From Ruminococcus flavefaciens (GTDB lineage Bacteria > Bacillota > Clostridia > Oscillospirales > Ruminococcaceae): 54,823 nucleotides of DNA. This document shows, in pieces, positions 17,841-26,505 of this stretch (positions are counted from its first letter, which is position 1; each line of letters opens with the position of its first letter). The translations under genes were made by a program, and so were the position numbers. The stretch covers positions 1 through 54,823 of the forward strand of contig CACWPR010000005.1 of assembly GCA_902762855.1 (NCBI GenBank), written 5' to 3'. The notes under the pieces were generated by a model, which saw only the letters and a program-made list of their open reading frames with translations, was not told where the DNA came from and did not search any database.

Positions 17841-18126
17841 GACATATTCCGACTCCTTCACAGGAGCCGCTGATAAGGGCATAAGAGCCATACTTGAGAC
17901 CTCTGATGATGAGGAGATACCTGCACAGCGTCTCAGGAGAGTACTGTTAAAAGTTATAAATAATGAGCTTACACCGAGACAAAAGGAAATAATTATGTTA
18001 TACTATTTTAAGGGGATGGATACGCTCCATATCGCCGAAAGACTCGGCATCACTCCACAGGCAGTATCAGCGGCAATGTCAAGAGGACGGCTGCGGATAT
18101 ACCGGATACTGCAATACTACATTTAG
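17827..18126 (+). CDS. Stand-alone sigma-70 region 4-like DNA-binding protein
   Basis: 99 residues. The C-terminal half is a helix-turn-helix of the sigma region 4 / YlxM type: ELTPRQKEIIMLYYFKGMD, HIAERLGITPQAVSAAMSRG, then RLRIYRIL. No sigma region 2 is present, so it cannot act as a complete sigma factor alone. The first 50 residues are polar and acidic. The start is GTG, with AGGAGG at 17811-17816 inside the upstream gene. A decarboxylase follows 11 nt later. It may be a transcription regulator or polymerase-binding partner. The fold assignment is good; the role is open. Confidence 0.78.
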   Translation: MSKRETYSDSFTGAADKGIRAILETSDDEEIPAQRLRRVLLKVINNELTPRQKEIIMLYYFKGMDTLHIAERLGITPQAVSAAMSRGRLRIYRILQYYI

Positions 18127-18137
18127 AGGATAATATC

Positions 18138-19466
18138 ATGGATACACCTATATATGATTTTCTGAGAAGCTACGCCAGTGCCGGCGGAGTAAGAGGGCAT
18201 ATGCCCGGCCACAAGGGACGCTCTCCGGTGCCTGAGCTGGAATGGCTTTACAGATATGACATAACCGAGATATACGGGGCGGACAGCCTTTTTGAGGCGG
18301 ACGGCATTATCGCAGAGTGCGAGAAAAATTTTTCGGCACTTTATGGTACTGCCGGGACTGTTCTCTCTGCCGGAGGTTCTACTCTGTGCATACAGGCAAT
18401 GCTGACCATTATGAAAAGAGAAGGCCGCAAAGTCATAGCGGCAAGGAACGTTCACAGAGCATTTCTCAATGCTGCTGCTCTGCTGGACCTGGACATACAG
18501 TGGGTGCCGATGAAGTACAGCTCCGGACTGCTCTCAGGTCAGCTCGACCTTGAAGTAACGGAAGAGCTGCTGAGACAGGGGACACAGGCGGCCTGCGTGT
18601 ATGTCACATCTCCGGATTACACCGGCGCTATGGCTGATATACCGGAGCTTAGCCGGATATGCAAAATGTACGGCGCAAGGCTCATCGTTGACTGTGCTCA
18701 CGGTGCACATCTGGCATTCATGCCGGAGAATATGCACCCCATTGCCCTGGGAGCTGATATGTGCTGTGACTCAGCACACAAGATGCTCCCGGCTCTTACA
18801 GGAGCTGCACTGCTCCATACCTCACGGCCGGAGTACGCAGCTCAGCTCAAACAGGCAATGAGCCTGTTTGCCAGCACAAGTCCCTCATACCCGATAATGC
18901 TCTCACTGGACCTGTGCTGCAAATACATAAGCGAGGATATTCGCAGAGACATCAGCCGTGGACTTGCGTATATCGAAAGATTCAGAGGAAATTTCAGGGG
19001 CAGACTTGCTTTTGCCGAAGGCGAGCCCTTCCACATAACCGTAAAAGCTGCCGAGTCCGGCCTTGACGGCCTTGACCTGGCACAGAAACTCCGGGAGTCC
19101 GGAACTGAGTGCGAGTATGCAGACAGAGACCTGGTGATACTTCTCATGTCGCCCTGGTCAGAGGAAGAGGACTTCCTCAGGATGACCTCTTCCATGGAAA
19201 AGGCCATGGAAACGGCAGAGAGGAGAGCTCCGGAAACTCCTGAGTTCCGGTATGACATACCGGTGAAGCGGATGTCTGTCCGGGAGGCAGTATTTGCTGA
19301 TTCTGAGGTCATACCGGTCGTGGAGTCCCTTGGACGTATCTGCGGAGCTGTGCAGGTGCCCTGTCCGCCGGCAATACCAATAGCTGCCAGCGGAGAGGAA
19401 ATAGACCGGGAATGCATAAATATTTTCAAAAGGTATGGAATTAAGAACGTAAATGTGGTAAAATAA
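18138..19466 (+). CDS. PLP-dependent Orn/Lys/Arg decarboxylase family protein (YaaO-like)
   Basis: Fold-type I PLP enzyme of 442 residues. It carries the group's N-terminal GHMPGHKG motif (near 20), the cofactor Asp in LIVDCAHGAHL (near 183) and the Schiff-base Lys215 in DSAHKMLPALTGAALLH. Short family members such as B. subtilis YaaO lie, as here, just upstream of holB. Reactions known for relatives are decarboxylation of arginine, lysine or ornithine to polyamine precursors; the substrate here cannot be read from sequence. A perfect inverted repeat (19472-19490) follows the stop. Confidence 0.87.
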   Translation: MDTPIYDFLRSYASAGGVRGHMPGHKGRSPVPELEWLYRYDITEIYGADSLFEADGIIAECEKNFSALYGTAGTVLSAGGSTLCIQAMLTIMKREGRKVIAARNVHRAFLNAAALLDLDIQWVPMKYSSGLLSGQLDLEVTEELLRQGTQAACVYVTSPDYTGAMADIPELSRICKMYGARLIVDCAHGAHLAFMPENMHPIALGADMCCDSAHKMLPALTGAALLHTSRPEYAAQLKQAMSLFASTSPSYPIMLSLDLCCKYISEDIRRDISRGLAYIERFRGNFRGRLAFAEGEPFHITVKAAESGLDGLDLAQKLRESGTECEYADRDLVILLMSPWSEEEDFLRMTSSMEKAMETAERRAPETPEFRYDIPVKRMSVREAVFADSEVIPVVESLGRICGAVQVPCPPAIPIAASGEEIDRECINIFKRYGIKNVNVVK

Positions 19467-19471
19467 ATATA

Positions 19472-19490
19472 CCTCCGGACTGTCCGGAGG
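19472..19490 (+). promoter_or_regulatory. Intercistronic hairpin before holB
   Basis: CCTCCGGAC and GTCCGGAGG form a perfect 9-base inverted repeat around one base. No T-run follows, so it is more likely an RNA-stability or translation element than a terminator. Confidence 0.45.
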
Positions 19491-19520
19491 GCCAACTACA
19501 CCGAGATCAAGGTCAATGAA

Positions 19521-20501
19521 ATGAATGATAGAATTTTTGGAAATGAACAGGTCATATCCACAATGGAGGCTATGGCCGCAAGCGGCAGAACTGCCCATTC
19601 TATAATACTTTACGGCGAGAAGGGCACCGGAAGGCGGACTATTGCCGGGTACTACGCACAGCTACTTATGTGCCGGGATAAAAGGGACGGCAAGCCCTGC
19701 GGAGTCTGCCCGACCTGCCGGACCATTGCGGAGAGGAACAACCCGGATGTGCTCTATCCTCAGCACAGCGGCAAGCTGGGAGGATATTCAGTCGAGACCA
19801 TATCCAACGTGGCCCGTGATGCCTATGTCAAGCCGAATAACAGCAGCGGAGCGAAGGTGTATATCTTCACCGACTGTGACAATTTCGACATACGTCCACA
19901 GAATAAGCTGCTGAAACTCATCGAGGAACCGCCGGATTATGCCTATTTCATATTCACCGCAAGGGCGAGGGCGGCCTTCCTTGCAACTATAATATCAAGG
20001 TGCGTCTGCTTTGGAGTTTCACCCTGTACGGAGTCTGAGACAGAGGAGGCTCTGGAGCTCAGAGGGACTTCTCCGGAGGACATCCGCCGTGCAGTGGACT
20101 GTTTTCACGGGAATATCGGCAGATGCCTCGATTACCTCTCAGACGAAGAGCTCCGCAGCAGGGTGGATTTGACAAAATCTCTTGCAGATAGTATAATAAG
20201 AAGAGATGAATACAGTCTTAATTCCATTATATTCCCTGTCAGCCGTGAGCGCAGGGACTGCCGGGAGGTACTGGCCATGCTGGACCTGCTTGTCAGGGAT
20301 GCCGCAGTACTTCTGAAATCACCGACTGCGCCTGTTATAGGCTGCTACCGTGAAGGCGCCCAGCAGCTTGCCAGAAAACTCACAGCAAGGCAGGCTATCC
20401 TCATACACAACCACATCGAAAGGGCAAAACGTGCTATAGACAGCAATGTGAGTATGCCGCTGGTGCTGGCTGCACTGTGTGCGGATATAATGGATACCTG
20501 A
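19521..20501 (+). CDS. holB: DNA polymerase III delta' subunit
   Basis: Clamp-loader stator subunit, 326 residues. An N-terminal AAA+ domain holds four Cys (CRDKRDGKPCGVCPTC, near 51-66) for the usual zinc site and the SRC-type sensor IISRCVCFGV (near 157-160). The P-loop region reads GEKGTGRRT (32-40): the catalytic Lys and the next Ser/Thr are both Arg, so ATP binding is probably lost, as in E. coli delta'. Downstream ricT matches Bacillus gene order; tmk, yaaQ and yaaR, which lie between yaaO and holB in Bacillus, are missing here. The ribosome site before the ATG is weak (AAGG). Confidence 0.88.
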   Translation: MNDRIFGNEQVISTMEAMAASGRTAHSIILYGEKGTGRRTIAGYYAQLLMCRDKRDGKPCGVCPTCRTIAERNNPDVLYPQHSGKLGGYSVETISNVARDAYVKPNNSSGAKVYIFTDCDNFDIRPQNKLLKLIEEPPDYAYFIFTARARAAFLATIISRCVCFGVSPCTESETEEALELRGTSPEDIRRAVDCFHGNIGRCLDYLSDEELRSRVDLTKSLADSIIRRDEYSLNSIIFPVSRERRDCREVLAMLDLLVRDAAVLLKSPTAPVIGCYREGAQQLARKLTARQAILIHNHIERAKRAIDSNVSMPLVLAALCADIMDT

Positions 20502-20519
20502 TAGCATAAAGGAGCTTTT

Positions 20520-21386
20520 ATGAAAGAAATAGTAGGAGTACGCTTCAAAAGCGTTGGAAAAATATACTACTTCTCACCCGGCGATATAGATGCCAGAGTG
20601 GGAGACCATGCCATTGTGGAGACCGTCAGAGGTGTGGAGTGCGGAGAGGTCGTTATTGCAAACAGGCAGATAGATGATGACCAGATATCTTCCCCGCTCA
20701 AACCTATAATAAGGATAGCTACCCCTGCGGACATGAAGACCGTTGAGCGCAACAAGGAGCGTGAAAAAGAGGCCTTTGCAGTATGCGAGGAGAAGATAGC
20801 CTTCCGCAAGCTGAAAATGAATCTTGTGGACGTTGAGTGTACCTTCGACAACAACAAGCTGCTCTTTTACTTCACTGCTGAGAACCGTGTGGACTTCCGT
20901 GAGCTGGTCAAGGACCTTGCCGCAGTATTCCGCACACGTATCGAGCTGCGCCAGATAGGAGTCAGAGACGAGGCAAAGATACTGGGCGGCCTTGGAATAT
21001 GCGGAAGAGAATTCTGCTGCAAGGGCTATATGGGAGACTTCCAGCCTGTATCCATAAAAATGGCCAAGGAACAGGGACTCTCCCTGAATCCTACCAAAAT
21101 ATCAGGTACCTGCGGCAGACTCATGTGCTGCCTTAAAAATGAGCAGAATGCCTACGAGGCACTGCTGAAAATAACTCCTAAGGTCGGAGCTATAGTAGTC
21201 ACTCCGGACGGCGACAAGGGCAGAGTTGAGGATGTGAACCTCATCACCGGAAAGCTCAGGGTAAAAACTGAGAAGTCAGAGGTCCCTGTGACACTGGACA
21301 GGAGCGAGGTAAAGCTGCTGAAGGACGGAAACATCAAGCTCAACAAGGACGAGCTAAAAGCTCTCAAGAACCTTGAGGATAAGTGA
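20520..21386 (+). CDS. ricT: PSP1-domain protein RicT (YaaT)
   Basis: 288 residues with a PSP1 C-terminal domain. Known: RicT joins RicA and RicF in a Y-complex that in B. subtilis carries iron-sulfur clusters and stimulates RNase Y mRNA processing. The diagnostic cysteines GGLGICGREFCCKGYMGDF (near 160) and GTCGRLMCCLKNE (near 197) are all present. The C-terminal tail (about 215-288) is a Lys/Glu/Val-rich SH3-like extension. AAGGAG precedes the ATG, 18 nt after holB. ricA and ricF homologues are not in the window. The stop overlaps the queH start (TGATG). Confidence 0.92.
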   Translation: MKEIVGVRFKSVGKIYYFSPGDIDARVGDHAIVETVRGVECGEVVIANRQIDDDQISSPLKPIIRIATPADMKTVERNKEREKEAFAVCEEKIAFRKLKMNLVDVECTFDNNKLLFYFTAENRVDFRELVKDLAAVFRTRIELRQIGVRDEAKILGGLGICGREFCCKGYMGDFQPVSIKMAKEQGLSLNPTKISGTCGRLMCCLKNEQNAYEALLKITPKVGAIVVTPDGDKGRVEDVNLITGKLRVKTEKSEVPVTLDRSEVKLLKDGNIKLNKDELKALKNLEDK

Positions 21387-22018
21387 TGCAGTCTAAGGTG
21401 AATTACGGCAGGATGCTGGACGATAAGCTCCGTGAGCTGGAAAGCTCCGGAGAGAAGCCCTCACTGCTGCTCCATGCCTGCTGTGCTCCGTGCAGCAGCC
21501 ATACACTTACATATATCGCAGAGAGGTTCCGCATCACCCTGTATTTCTATAATCCCAATATCGCTCCGGAGGAGGAGTACTCCTTCCGCAGAGACGAGCT
21601 GAAAAGGCTCGTAAGGGAAATGGGTCTGGATATAGAGGTGCTGGAGGAGGCGTACGACCCTGCACCTTTCTATGAACTGGCAAAGGGTCTGGAGGACCTT
21701 CCGGAGCGTGGAGAGAGGTGCCGGAGATGTATAGAGCTGCGGCTCCGTGCGGCGGCTGCAAAGGCCGCAGAGCTCCGCTGTGACTATTTTACTACCACTC
21801 TGACGATAAGTCCCCACAAGGACTGCACCTTTATAAATGAGTGCGGAGGTCGTATCTCAGAGGAGACTGGAGTACCATACCTCTTCTCAGACTTCAAGAA
21901 GCACGACGGCTACAAGCACTCCATAGAGCTTTCAAGGCAGTACAGTCTGTACCGTCAGAACTACTGCGGCTGCGTTTTCAGCAGGAGAAAGGCTCAGGAA
22001 AGAGAGGAAGATGCCTGA
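21386..22018 (+). CDS. queH: Epoxyqueuosine reductase QueH
   Basis: Last step of queuosine biosynthesis: reduces epoxyqueuosine to queuosine in tRNA anticodons, the non-B12 alternative to QueG. About 210 residues with the DUF208 signatures: HACCAPCSSH near 29, YNPNIAPEEEYSFRRDEL near 55, ERCRRCIELRL near 111, TLTISPHKD near 138 and NYCGC near 194. The paired cysteines bind an iron-sulfur cluster and a second metal in known QueH. I take the ATG at 21386, which overlaps the ricT stop; the GTG one codon earlier is possible. The ybaK start lies 8 nt inside its end. Confidence 0.92.
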   Translation: MQSKVNYGRMLDDKLRELESSGEKPSLLLHACCAPCSSHTLTYIAERFRITLYFYNPNIAPEEEYSFRRDELKRLVREMGLDIEVLEEAYDPAPFYELAKGLEDLPERGERCRRCIELRLRAAAAKAAELRCDYFTTTLTISPHKDCTFINECGGRISEETGVPYLFSDFKKHDGYKHSIELSRQYSLYRQNYCGCVFSRRKAQEREEDA

Positions 22019-22505
22019 TATGGGCAAGGAAGCAAAGACCAACGCAATGCGTTTTCTGGATAAGAACAAGATAGCCTACACTGTGCAGACCTACCAGTGT
22101 GACGAGTTCATCGACGGTATACATACAGCCGAAAAGCTGGGCCAGCCTCTTGAAGAGACGTTCAAGACACTTGTTGCTCATGGAAAGTCAGGGGAGTATT
22201 ACTGCTTCCTGCTGCCGGTAGCTCAGGAGCTTGACCTTAAAAAGGCTGCCAGGAGCGTAGATGAGAAGTCTGTGGAGCTCCTTCATGTGAAGGACATCAC
22301 AAAGGTCACCGGTTACGTCCGGGGAGGCTGTACTCCCATTGGCATGAAGAAACAGTTCATGACAGTTATCCACAGCTCCGCAGAGCCGATGGAGCTCTTC
22401 TATATGAGCGGCGGCCGGATAGGTACACAGATAAGGCTCTCGCCTTCAGAGCTTGTAAAGGCAATACGTGGAAAATTCAGTGATATAATCGCTGAACAGG
22501 AATAA
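22011..22505 (+). CDS. ybaK: Cys-tRNA(Pro)/Cys-tRNA(Cys) deacylase YbaK
   Basis: Trans-editing factor of 164 residues that removes cysteine from mischarged tRNA(Pro). Family marks are KTNAMRFLDKNKIAY at the N terminus, LGQPLEETFKTLVAHGKSG near 43, the substrate Lys-containing LDLKKAARSVDEKSVELL near 74, and GYVRGGCTPIGMKKQF near 102, which forms the active-site glycines. It overlaps queH by 8 nt and ends the seven-gene operon, right before a bidirectional terminator shared with the convergent htrA gene. Confidence 0.93.
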   Translation: MPDMGKEAKTNAMRFLDKNKIAYTVQTYQCDEFIDGIHTAEKLGQPLEETFKTLVAHGKSGEYYCFLLPVAQELDLKKAARSVDEKSVELLHVKDITKVTGYVRGGCTPIGMKKQFMTVIHSSAEPMELFYMSGGRIGTQIRLSPSELVKAIRGKFSDIIAEQE

Positions 22506-22506
22506 T

Positions 22507-22536
22507 AAAAAGGACACCTGCATAGGTGTCCTTTTT
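22507..22536. terminator. Bidirectional terminator between ybaK and htrA
   Basis: AGGACACCT (22511-22519) pairs with AGGTGTCCT (22524-22532) around GCAT, flanked by A-runs on the left and T-runs on the right, so it works for both convergent genes. Confidence 0.92.
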
Positions 22537-22544
22537 ATTATTCA

Positions 22545-24098
22545 TCAATAGTTGCCGGAGGTGTCCTCCAGGAGCTTGAACTCGATGTTGTAATAGTCGA
22601 TGTTCCCGTCCTTGTCAACGTGGGCACAGGTAGCAGGTACCTTGTCGCCGGCACCGTACTGGGAGCTGATAGTATCGTAGAATTCATCATAGGTGCGGAC
22701 TGACTTGCCGTTTATCTCGGTGATGAAGTCACCCTCCTTGAGCTCGGTATTCTTTATATCGGAATCATCACTGATACTGTCGATATAAATGCCATAGAAG
22801 TCCTCAGGTACCGGGTAGCCGAGAGCGGCCTCGATAGCGTCCATCTTGGACGGAGATGACATATCTATCAGGGTGATGCCTATCCTGAAACGTCCGCTGA
22901 CATAGCCGTTGTCAACAAGTTCTTCGAGTATGGGCACTGCCTCGTTGATAGAGATCGCAAAACCAAGTCCCTCAAATGATGAGCTTACATACTTGGAGGA
23001 TGTTATGCCGATGACCTGACCGTACATATTCACCAGAGCTCCGCCGGAGTTTCCGGGGCTGATATCTGCATTTGTCTGGATGCAGTCCATTTCAAATCCG
23101 GTGCTGTCACTTCTTATTTTTCGGTTGACTGCGGAAACAATGCCGTCAGTGACAGTACTTGAAAGGTTCGCAGGGTTGCCGATAGCGATGACCTGTTCAC
23201 CTACGATAGTCTCGTCGGAGTCTCCGAGGGTGGCAGGCTGGAGAGAAACTCCGTCTACCTTTATAACAGCGATGTCGGTCTTGACATCTCTGCCGATTAT
23301 CTTAGCCGGATAGACCTTTTCGTCAACAGTGTGGACAGTGTGATAGCCGTCAGCTCTGAGCACGTGGGCATTTGTAACGATATAACCGTCCTCAGAGAGA
23401 ACGACACCTGAGCCTGTGCCGATGTAGTCCTCACTTTTTTCGTCAAGGGCATTTTCGTAGGTATATATTTCTACGATAGAGGGCCTTACCAGTGCGGCAA
23501 CGCCTTCCGGGGTATACTTTCCGTTCTCATCCTTGAAGTTATCCGGGTCATTTGCGCCGTCAGGCTTGGACTCACGGTAGAAGATTATCTGCTTTGCATC
23601 TACCAGCTTGTCGATAGCCTCCTTGCTGTGGGTGAGGTCATATATGATGCCGAACACAGCCACAGCAAAGGAACCGATGATAAGTATGAGGAAGAGGGCT
23701 ATAGCTGCTGCCTCACCTCTGCTGCGGTTCTTTTTCTTTTTCGGGGCGCCGTAGCCTTCCTCCTGATGTTCAAGCTCCTCAAAGCCTATCGGCTCGTACA
23801 TGAAGTCATCATAGCGTGGCTGGACCGGCCTGCCGTAACCGTTGTTGAAGTTTGGCTGACCGTATCCCGGAGGAGGCGGAGGAGGATTCTGGCTGTAGCC
23901 GAATGGTCTCTGGGGCTGACCGTATGGGGGACGGCCATAGTTCATATTTCCGTTATACATACCGCCGCCTGCGGGACCTCCGAACTGTACGGGACCGTTC
24001 TGCGGCGGAGGGGGCACGTTCTGAGCAGGTTCCTTTTCGTGCTGAGGAACGTATCCGTCATGGCTTGTACTGTTATCGTAGTTGTCTCTTTCGTCCAT
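22545..24098 (-). CDS. htrA: HtrA/DegP-type membrane serine protease with PDZ domain
   Basis: Membrane-bound envelope protease of 517 residues. The cytoplasmic N-terminal 125 residues are low-complexity, rich in Pro, Gly, Asn and Tyr. One membrane segment lies near 133-157. The trypsin-like domain carries the triad His (TNAHV, near 244), Asp (TDIAVIKVD, near 274) and Ser (GNSGGALV, near 349). One PDZ domain (about 400-505, with DFITEINGKSV) closes the protein. AAAGGAG lies before the ATG. The gene is 18 nt after the histidine kinase gene, so it is probably co-transcribed and a target of that two-component system, as htrA is of CssRS in B. subtilis. Confidence 0.93.
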   Translation of the reverse strand: MDERDNYDNSTSHDGYVPQHEKEPAQNVPPPPQNGPVQFGGPAGGGMYNGNMNYGRPPYGQPQRPFGYSQNPPPPPPGYGQPNFNNGYGRPVQPRYDDFMYEPIGFEELEHQEEGYGAPKKKKNRSRGEAAAIALFLILIIGSFAVAVFGIIYDLTHSKEAIDKLVDAKQIIFYRESKPDGANDPDNFKDENGKYTPEGVAALVRPSIVEIYTYENALDEKSEDYIGTGSGVVLSEDGYIVTNAHVLRADGYHTVHTVDEKVYPAKIIGRDVKTDIAVIKVDGVSLQPATLGDSDETIVGEQVIAIGNPANLSSTVTDGIVSAVNRKIRSDSTGFEMDCIQTNADISPGNSGGALVNMYGQVIGITSSKYVSSSFEGLGFAISINEAVPILEELVDNGYVSGRFRIGITLIDMSSPSKMDAIEAALGYPVPEDFYGIYIDSISDDSDIKNTELKEGDFITEINGKSVRTYDEFYDTISSQYGAGDKVPATCAHVDKDGNIDYYNIEFKLLEDTSGNY

Positions 24099-24116
24099 AA
24101 AAGCTCCTTTCGCCCG

Positions 24117-25655
24117 TTACTCCGCCTGCTTTGGCTCGGCTTTTTTCTTTTCTCCGGACTTTTCACGGAGTTCGGGTATCTGTATCTGGAATTCAGTATA
24201 TTCGCCGTAAACGCTCTTTACGACGATATGTCCCTTGTGGAGGTGGACTATCTTTCTGGAAATGGAGAGACCCAGTCCCAGTCCGGTAGCGTCCTTTCCA
24301 CGGGAGGAATCAGTCTTGTAGAAACGGTCGAATACCTGCTGTATCTCCTCTTCGGTGAGGCCTTCGCCGGTATTTCTGATGCCAATGGTGTTGATGCCGT
24401 CGGACTTATCGAAGGTAAATGAGAGAGTTCCGCCCTTGTTGACGAACTTCACTGCATTTTCCACGATATTGTAAATTACCTGCTGCATGAGGTCCTGGTC
24501 AACTACAGCCACAAGTCTGTCGCTGTCAAGGCCTTCCACTTCAAGACCTTTTTCCTCGATACGTTTTTCAAACATGAGGACAGTCTGGATGACCAGGTCA
24601 GTGAGGTTGGTCTCCTTGAAGTTTGGAGTCATAGTACCGGACTCAAATCGGGTCATATTGAGCATTGAAGAAATGAGTATCCTGAGTCTCTGCATCTCCT
24701 TGGACACCAGCACCAGGTACTCGTTTTGTCTTGACTTTGGAATAGTGCCGTCGAGGATGCCTGAAACGAAACCGCTGATAGTGGTCATAGGAGTCCTCAG
24801 TTCGTGAGAGACATTGGCAATAAAGGTCTTTGAAGTCTGCTCACTGTTCTCAACGTCTGAGGCAAGAGCGTTGACGTATCCGGCTATCTCTTTGGGGATG
24901 CCCTCAGTGTCGGTGCTTATCTTCTCAGAGAAGTCGCCCTTAGCATACATCTCGCTTATTTTCAGAAAATCGAACTCAAAGGCAGCCTGTCTCTTTATCT
25001 TCTTTCTGAGGACCAGGAAGGAAACGTAGAGTGAGAGCAGGGCGAAAACAAGATAGAAAACGGCAACTTTCAGCATAAAAACGTTTATGCCGTCGGTCTT
25101 TGCACCGAAAACTATATACATCTTGTCCGGACCTATCTCGCCGTCAGGCGTGAGGTACATCCTTGTACCGTAGATAAGCATAGGCTGCTTTTTGGAGAAT
25201 GAGGCAGAGTCAAGTGCGAGGTAACGGTGCTTTTTTCCCTCTATAGCCTTCTTTATCGTACTTGAGATAGGCTCAGGCTCTTCGTCCTCAGTCTTTGCCT
25301 TGACACCTATCCGGTCATTCTGAGTGCTGATGAACATTTCAGGGTCGTAATCAGCGGAAGAGAGGATGCAGTCGCCGTCCTTATTGTAAATATATATTTT
25401 CAGCTTGTTCTCTGAGGAGAAACGGTAATGGAGCCGCTTTACAGCGTCGTCCTGTATATCTCCGGTTACCACGTATTCGTCCTGCAGACAGGCGATGAAT
25501 ACGTCACCGGTCTCTTTCAGCGAGTTCAGCTCGGAATTCTTGTAAACCCTGGTACTCATAGTAACTATGATGACTCCCACGAATATAAGCACAGAGAGGA
25601 TCACAAACATGGAGTACTTGAATGAACGGTAATATGAACTGTCCTTGTAGTTCAA
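24117..25655 (-). CDS. Membrane sensor histidine kinase
   Basis: About 512 residues: membrane segment 1 (about 12-34), an extracytoplasmic sensor domain of about 155 residues, membrane segment 2 (about 193-217), a HAMP-like linker, HisKA with phospho-acceptor His in ANVSHELRTPMTT (near 284) and HATPase with NIVENAVKF (N box), IRNTGEG (G1), FDRFYKTDSSRG (F box) and GLGLGLSI (G2). The C-terminal tail is Lys/Glu-rich. I favour the TTG at 25655, spaced 9 nt from GGAGG; a GTG at 25661 lies too close to it. An intrinsic terminator separates it from the regulator gene. Confidence 0.92.
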   Translation of the reverse strand: MNYKDSSYYRSFKYSMFVILSVLIFVGVIIVTMSTRVYKNSELNSLKETGDVFIACLQDEYVVTGDIQDDAVKRLHYRFSSENKLKIYIYNKDGDCILSSADYDPEMFISTQNDRIGVKAKTEDEEPEPISSTIKKAIEGKKHRYLALDSASFSKKQPMLIYGTRMYLTPDGEIGPDKMYIVFGAKTDGINVFMLKVAVFYLVFALLSLYVSFLVLRKKIKRQAAFEFDFLKISEMYAKGDFSEKISTDTEGIPKEIAGYVNALASDVENSEQTSKTFIANVSHELRTPMTTISGFVSGILDGTIPKSRQNEYLVLVSKEMQRLRILISSMLNMTRFESGTMTPNFKETNLTDLVIQTVLMFEKRIEEKGLEVEGLDSDRLVAVVDQDLMQQVIYNIVENAVKFVNKGGTLSFTFDKSDGINTIGIRNTGEGLTEEEIQQVFDRFYKTDSSRGKDATGLGLGLSISRKIVHLHKGHIVVKSVYGEYTEFQIQIPELREKSGEKKKAEPKQAE

Positions 25656-25673
25656 AATCACTCACCTCCGTTA

Positions 25674-25704
25674 CAAAAACAGGGGACCGGAAGTCCCCTG
25701 AAAA
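25674..25704 (-). terminator. Terminator between response regulator and kinase genes
   Basis: On the minus strand CAGGGGAC pairs with GTCCCCTG (25700-25693, 25687-25680) around a 5-nt loop and is followed by TTTTTG. It lies after the regulator stop and before the kinase ribosome site. No promoter is evident between it and the kinase, so it should limit, not abolish, kinase and htrA transcription. Confidence 0.85.
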
Positions 25705-25726
25705 TCACACAAGCGTATCAGTCCGC

Positions 25727-26434
25727 TTATTCTTCTTCGTCAGCCTCGAATTTATATCCGACGCCCCATACGGTCTTGAGGGACCATTTATCCGAAACGC
25801 CTTCCAGCTTTTCACGGAGACGCTTGATGTGTACGTCGATAGTACGTGAGTCACCGTAGTACTCAAAGCCCCATACCTCATCCAGGAGCTGGTCACGGGT
25901 ATAGACCCTGTTGGGATTGGATGCGAGGTAGAAGAGGAGCTCCAGCTCCTTGGGGGGAGTGTCGATGGACTTTCCGTTGACCTTCAGCTCATAGCGGGTC
26001 ATATTAACGGAGAGCTTGTCATAGTGGACCTCTTTTATCTCAGGCTCAGCAGCGCCGGTGCTTACACGTCTTGTAACGGCATTGATGCGGGCGATAACTT
26101 CCTTTGCATCGAACGGCTTTACGATGTAGTCATCAGCGCCCAGTTCAAGGCCTATGACCTTGTCGATAGTCTCGCCCTTGGCAGTTATCATGATTATCGG
26201 CACATTGGACTTTTTTCTTATCTCACGGCATACCTGCCAGCCGTCCATGCCGGGGAGCATGATGTCCAGGAGGACCATATCAGGTTTAAGAGCGTTGAAC
26301 TTAACGACAGCCTCCTCACCGTCATGGGAGAGGATGACACCGTAGCCGTCCTTTTCGAGGTAAAGGCGGAGGAGGTCGCATATATTCTTATCATCGTCAA
26401 CGATGAGAACTTTTAAACTTTTATCTACTGCCAT
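25727..26434 (-). CDS. OmpR/PhoB-family response regulator
   Basis: 235 residues: receiver domain with VLIVDDDKN near the start (acidic pocket), phospho-acceptor Asp in VLLDIMLPGMDGW (near 56), and the conserved Lys in DDYIVKPFDAKEV (near 105). A winged-helix DNA-binding domain follows from about 135, with DQLLDEVWG and SRTIDVHIKRLREKL. I chose the ATG at 26434, preceded by GAGGT at 8 nt; the ATG at 26449 lacks a site. It heads the RR, HK, HtrA set and is divergent from groES. Its promoter is at 26477-26505. Confidence 0.94.
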   Translation of the reverse strand: MAVDKSLKVLIVDDDKNICDLLRLYLEKDGYGVILSHDGEEAVVKFNALKPDMVLLDIMLPGMDGWQVCREIRKKSNVPIIMITAKGETIDKVIGLELGADDYIVKPFDAKEVIARINAVTRRVSTGAAEPEIKEVHYDKLSVNMTRYELKVNGKSIDTPPKELELLFYLASNPNRVYTRDQLLDEVWGFEYYGDSRTIDVHIKRLREKLEGVSDKWSLKTVWGVGYKFEADEEE

Positions 26435-26476
26435 TTGAACAAACCTCATTTCTTTTTTGAATAGATTGTTACCTTT

Positions 26477-26505
26477 ATTATAACTCAGAATGAAGTTAAT
26501 GTCAA
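26477..26505 (-). promoter_or_regulatory. Promoter of the response regulator/kinase/htrA unit
   Basis: On the minus strand: -35 TTGACA (26505-26500), 17-nt spacer, -10 TATAAT (26482-26477), a perfect consensus. The region up to 26690 also has three TGCATA words (26543-26583 area) whose role is unknown. Confidence 0.9.

Noticed and set aside
18138-19466. Decarboxylase gene as part of a horizontally acquired island
   Set aside because: Base use equals that of its neighbours, and its place before holB matches the usual Firmicute order.
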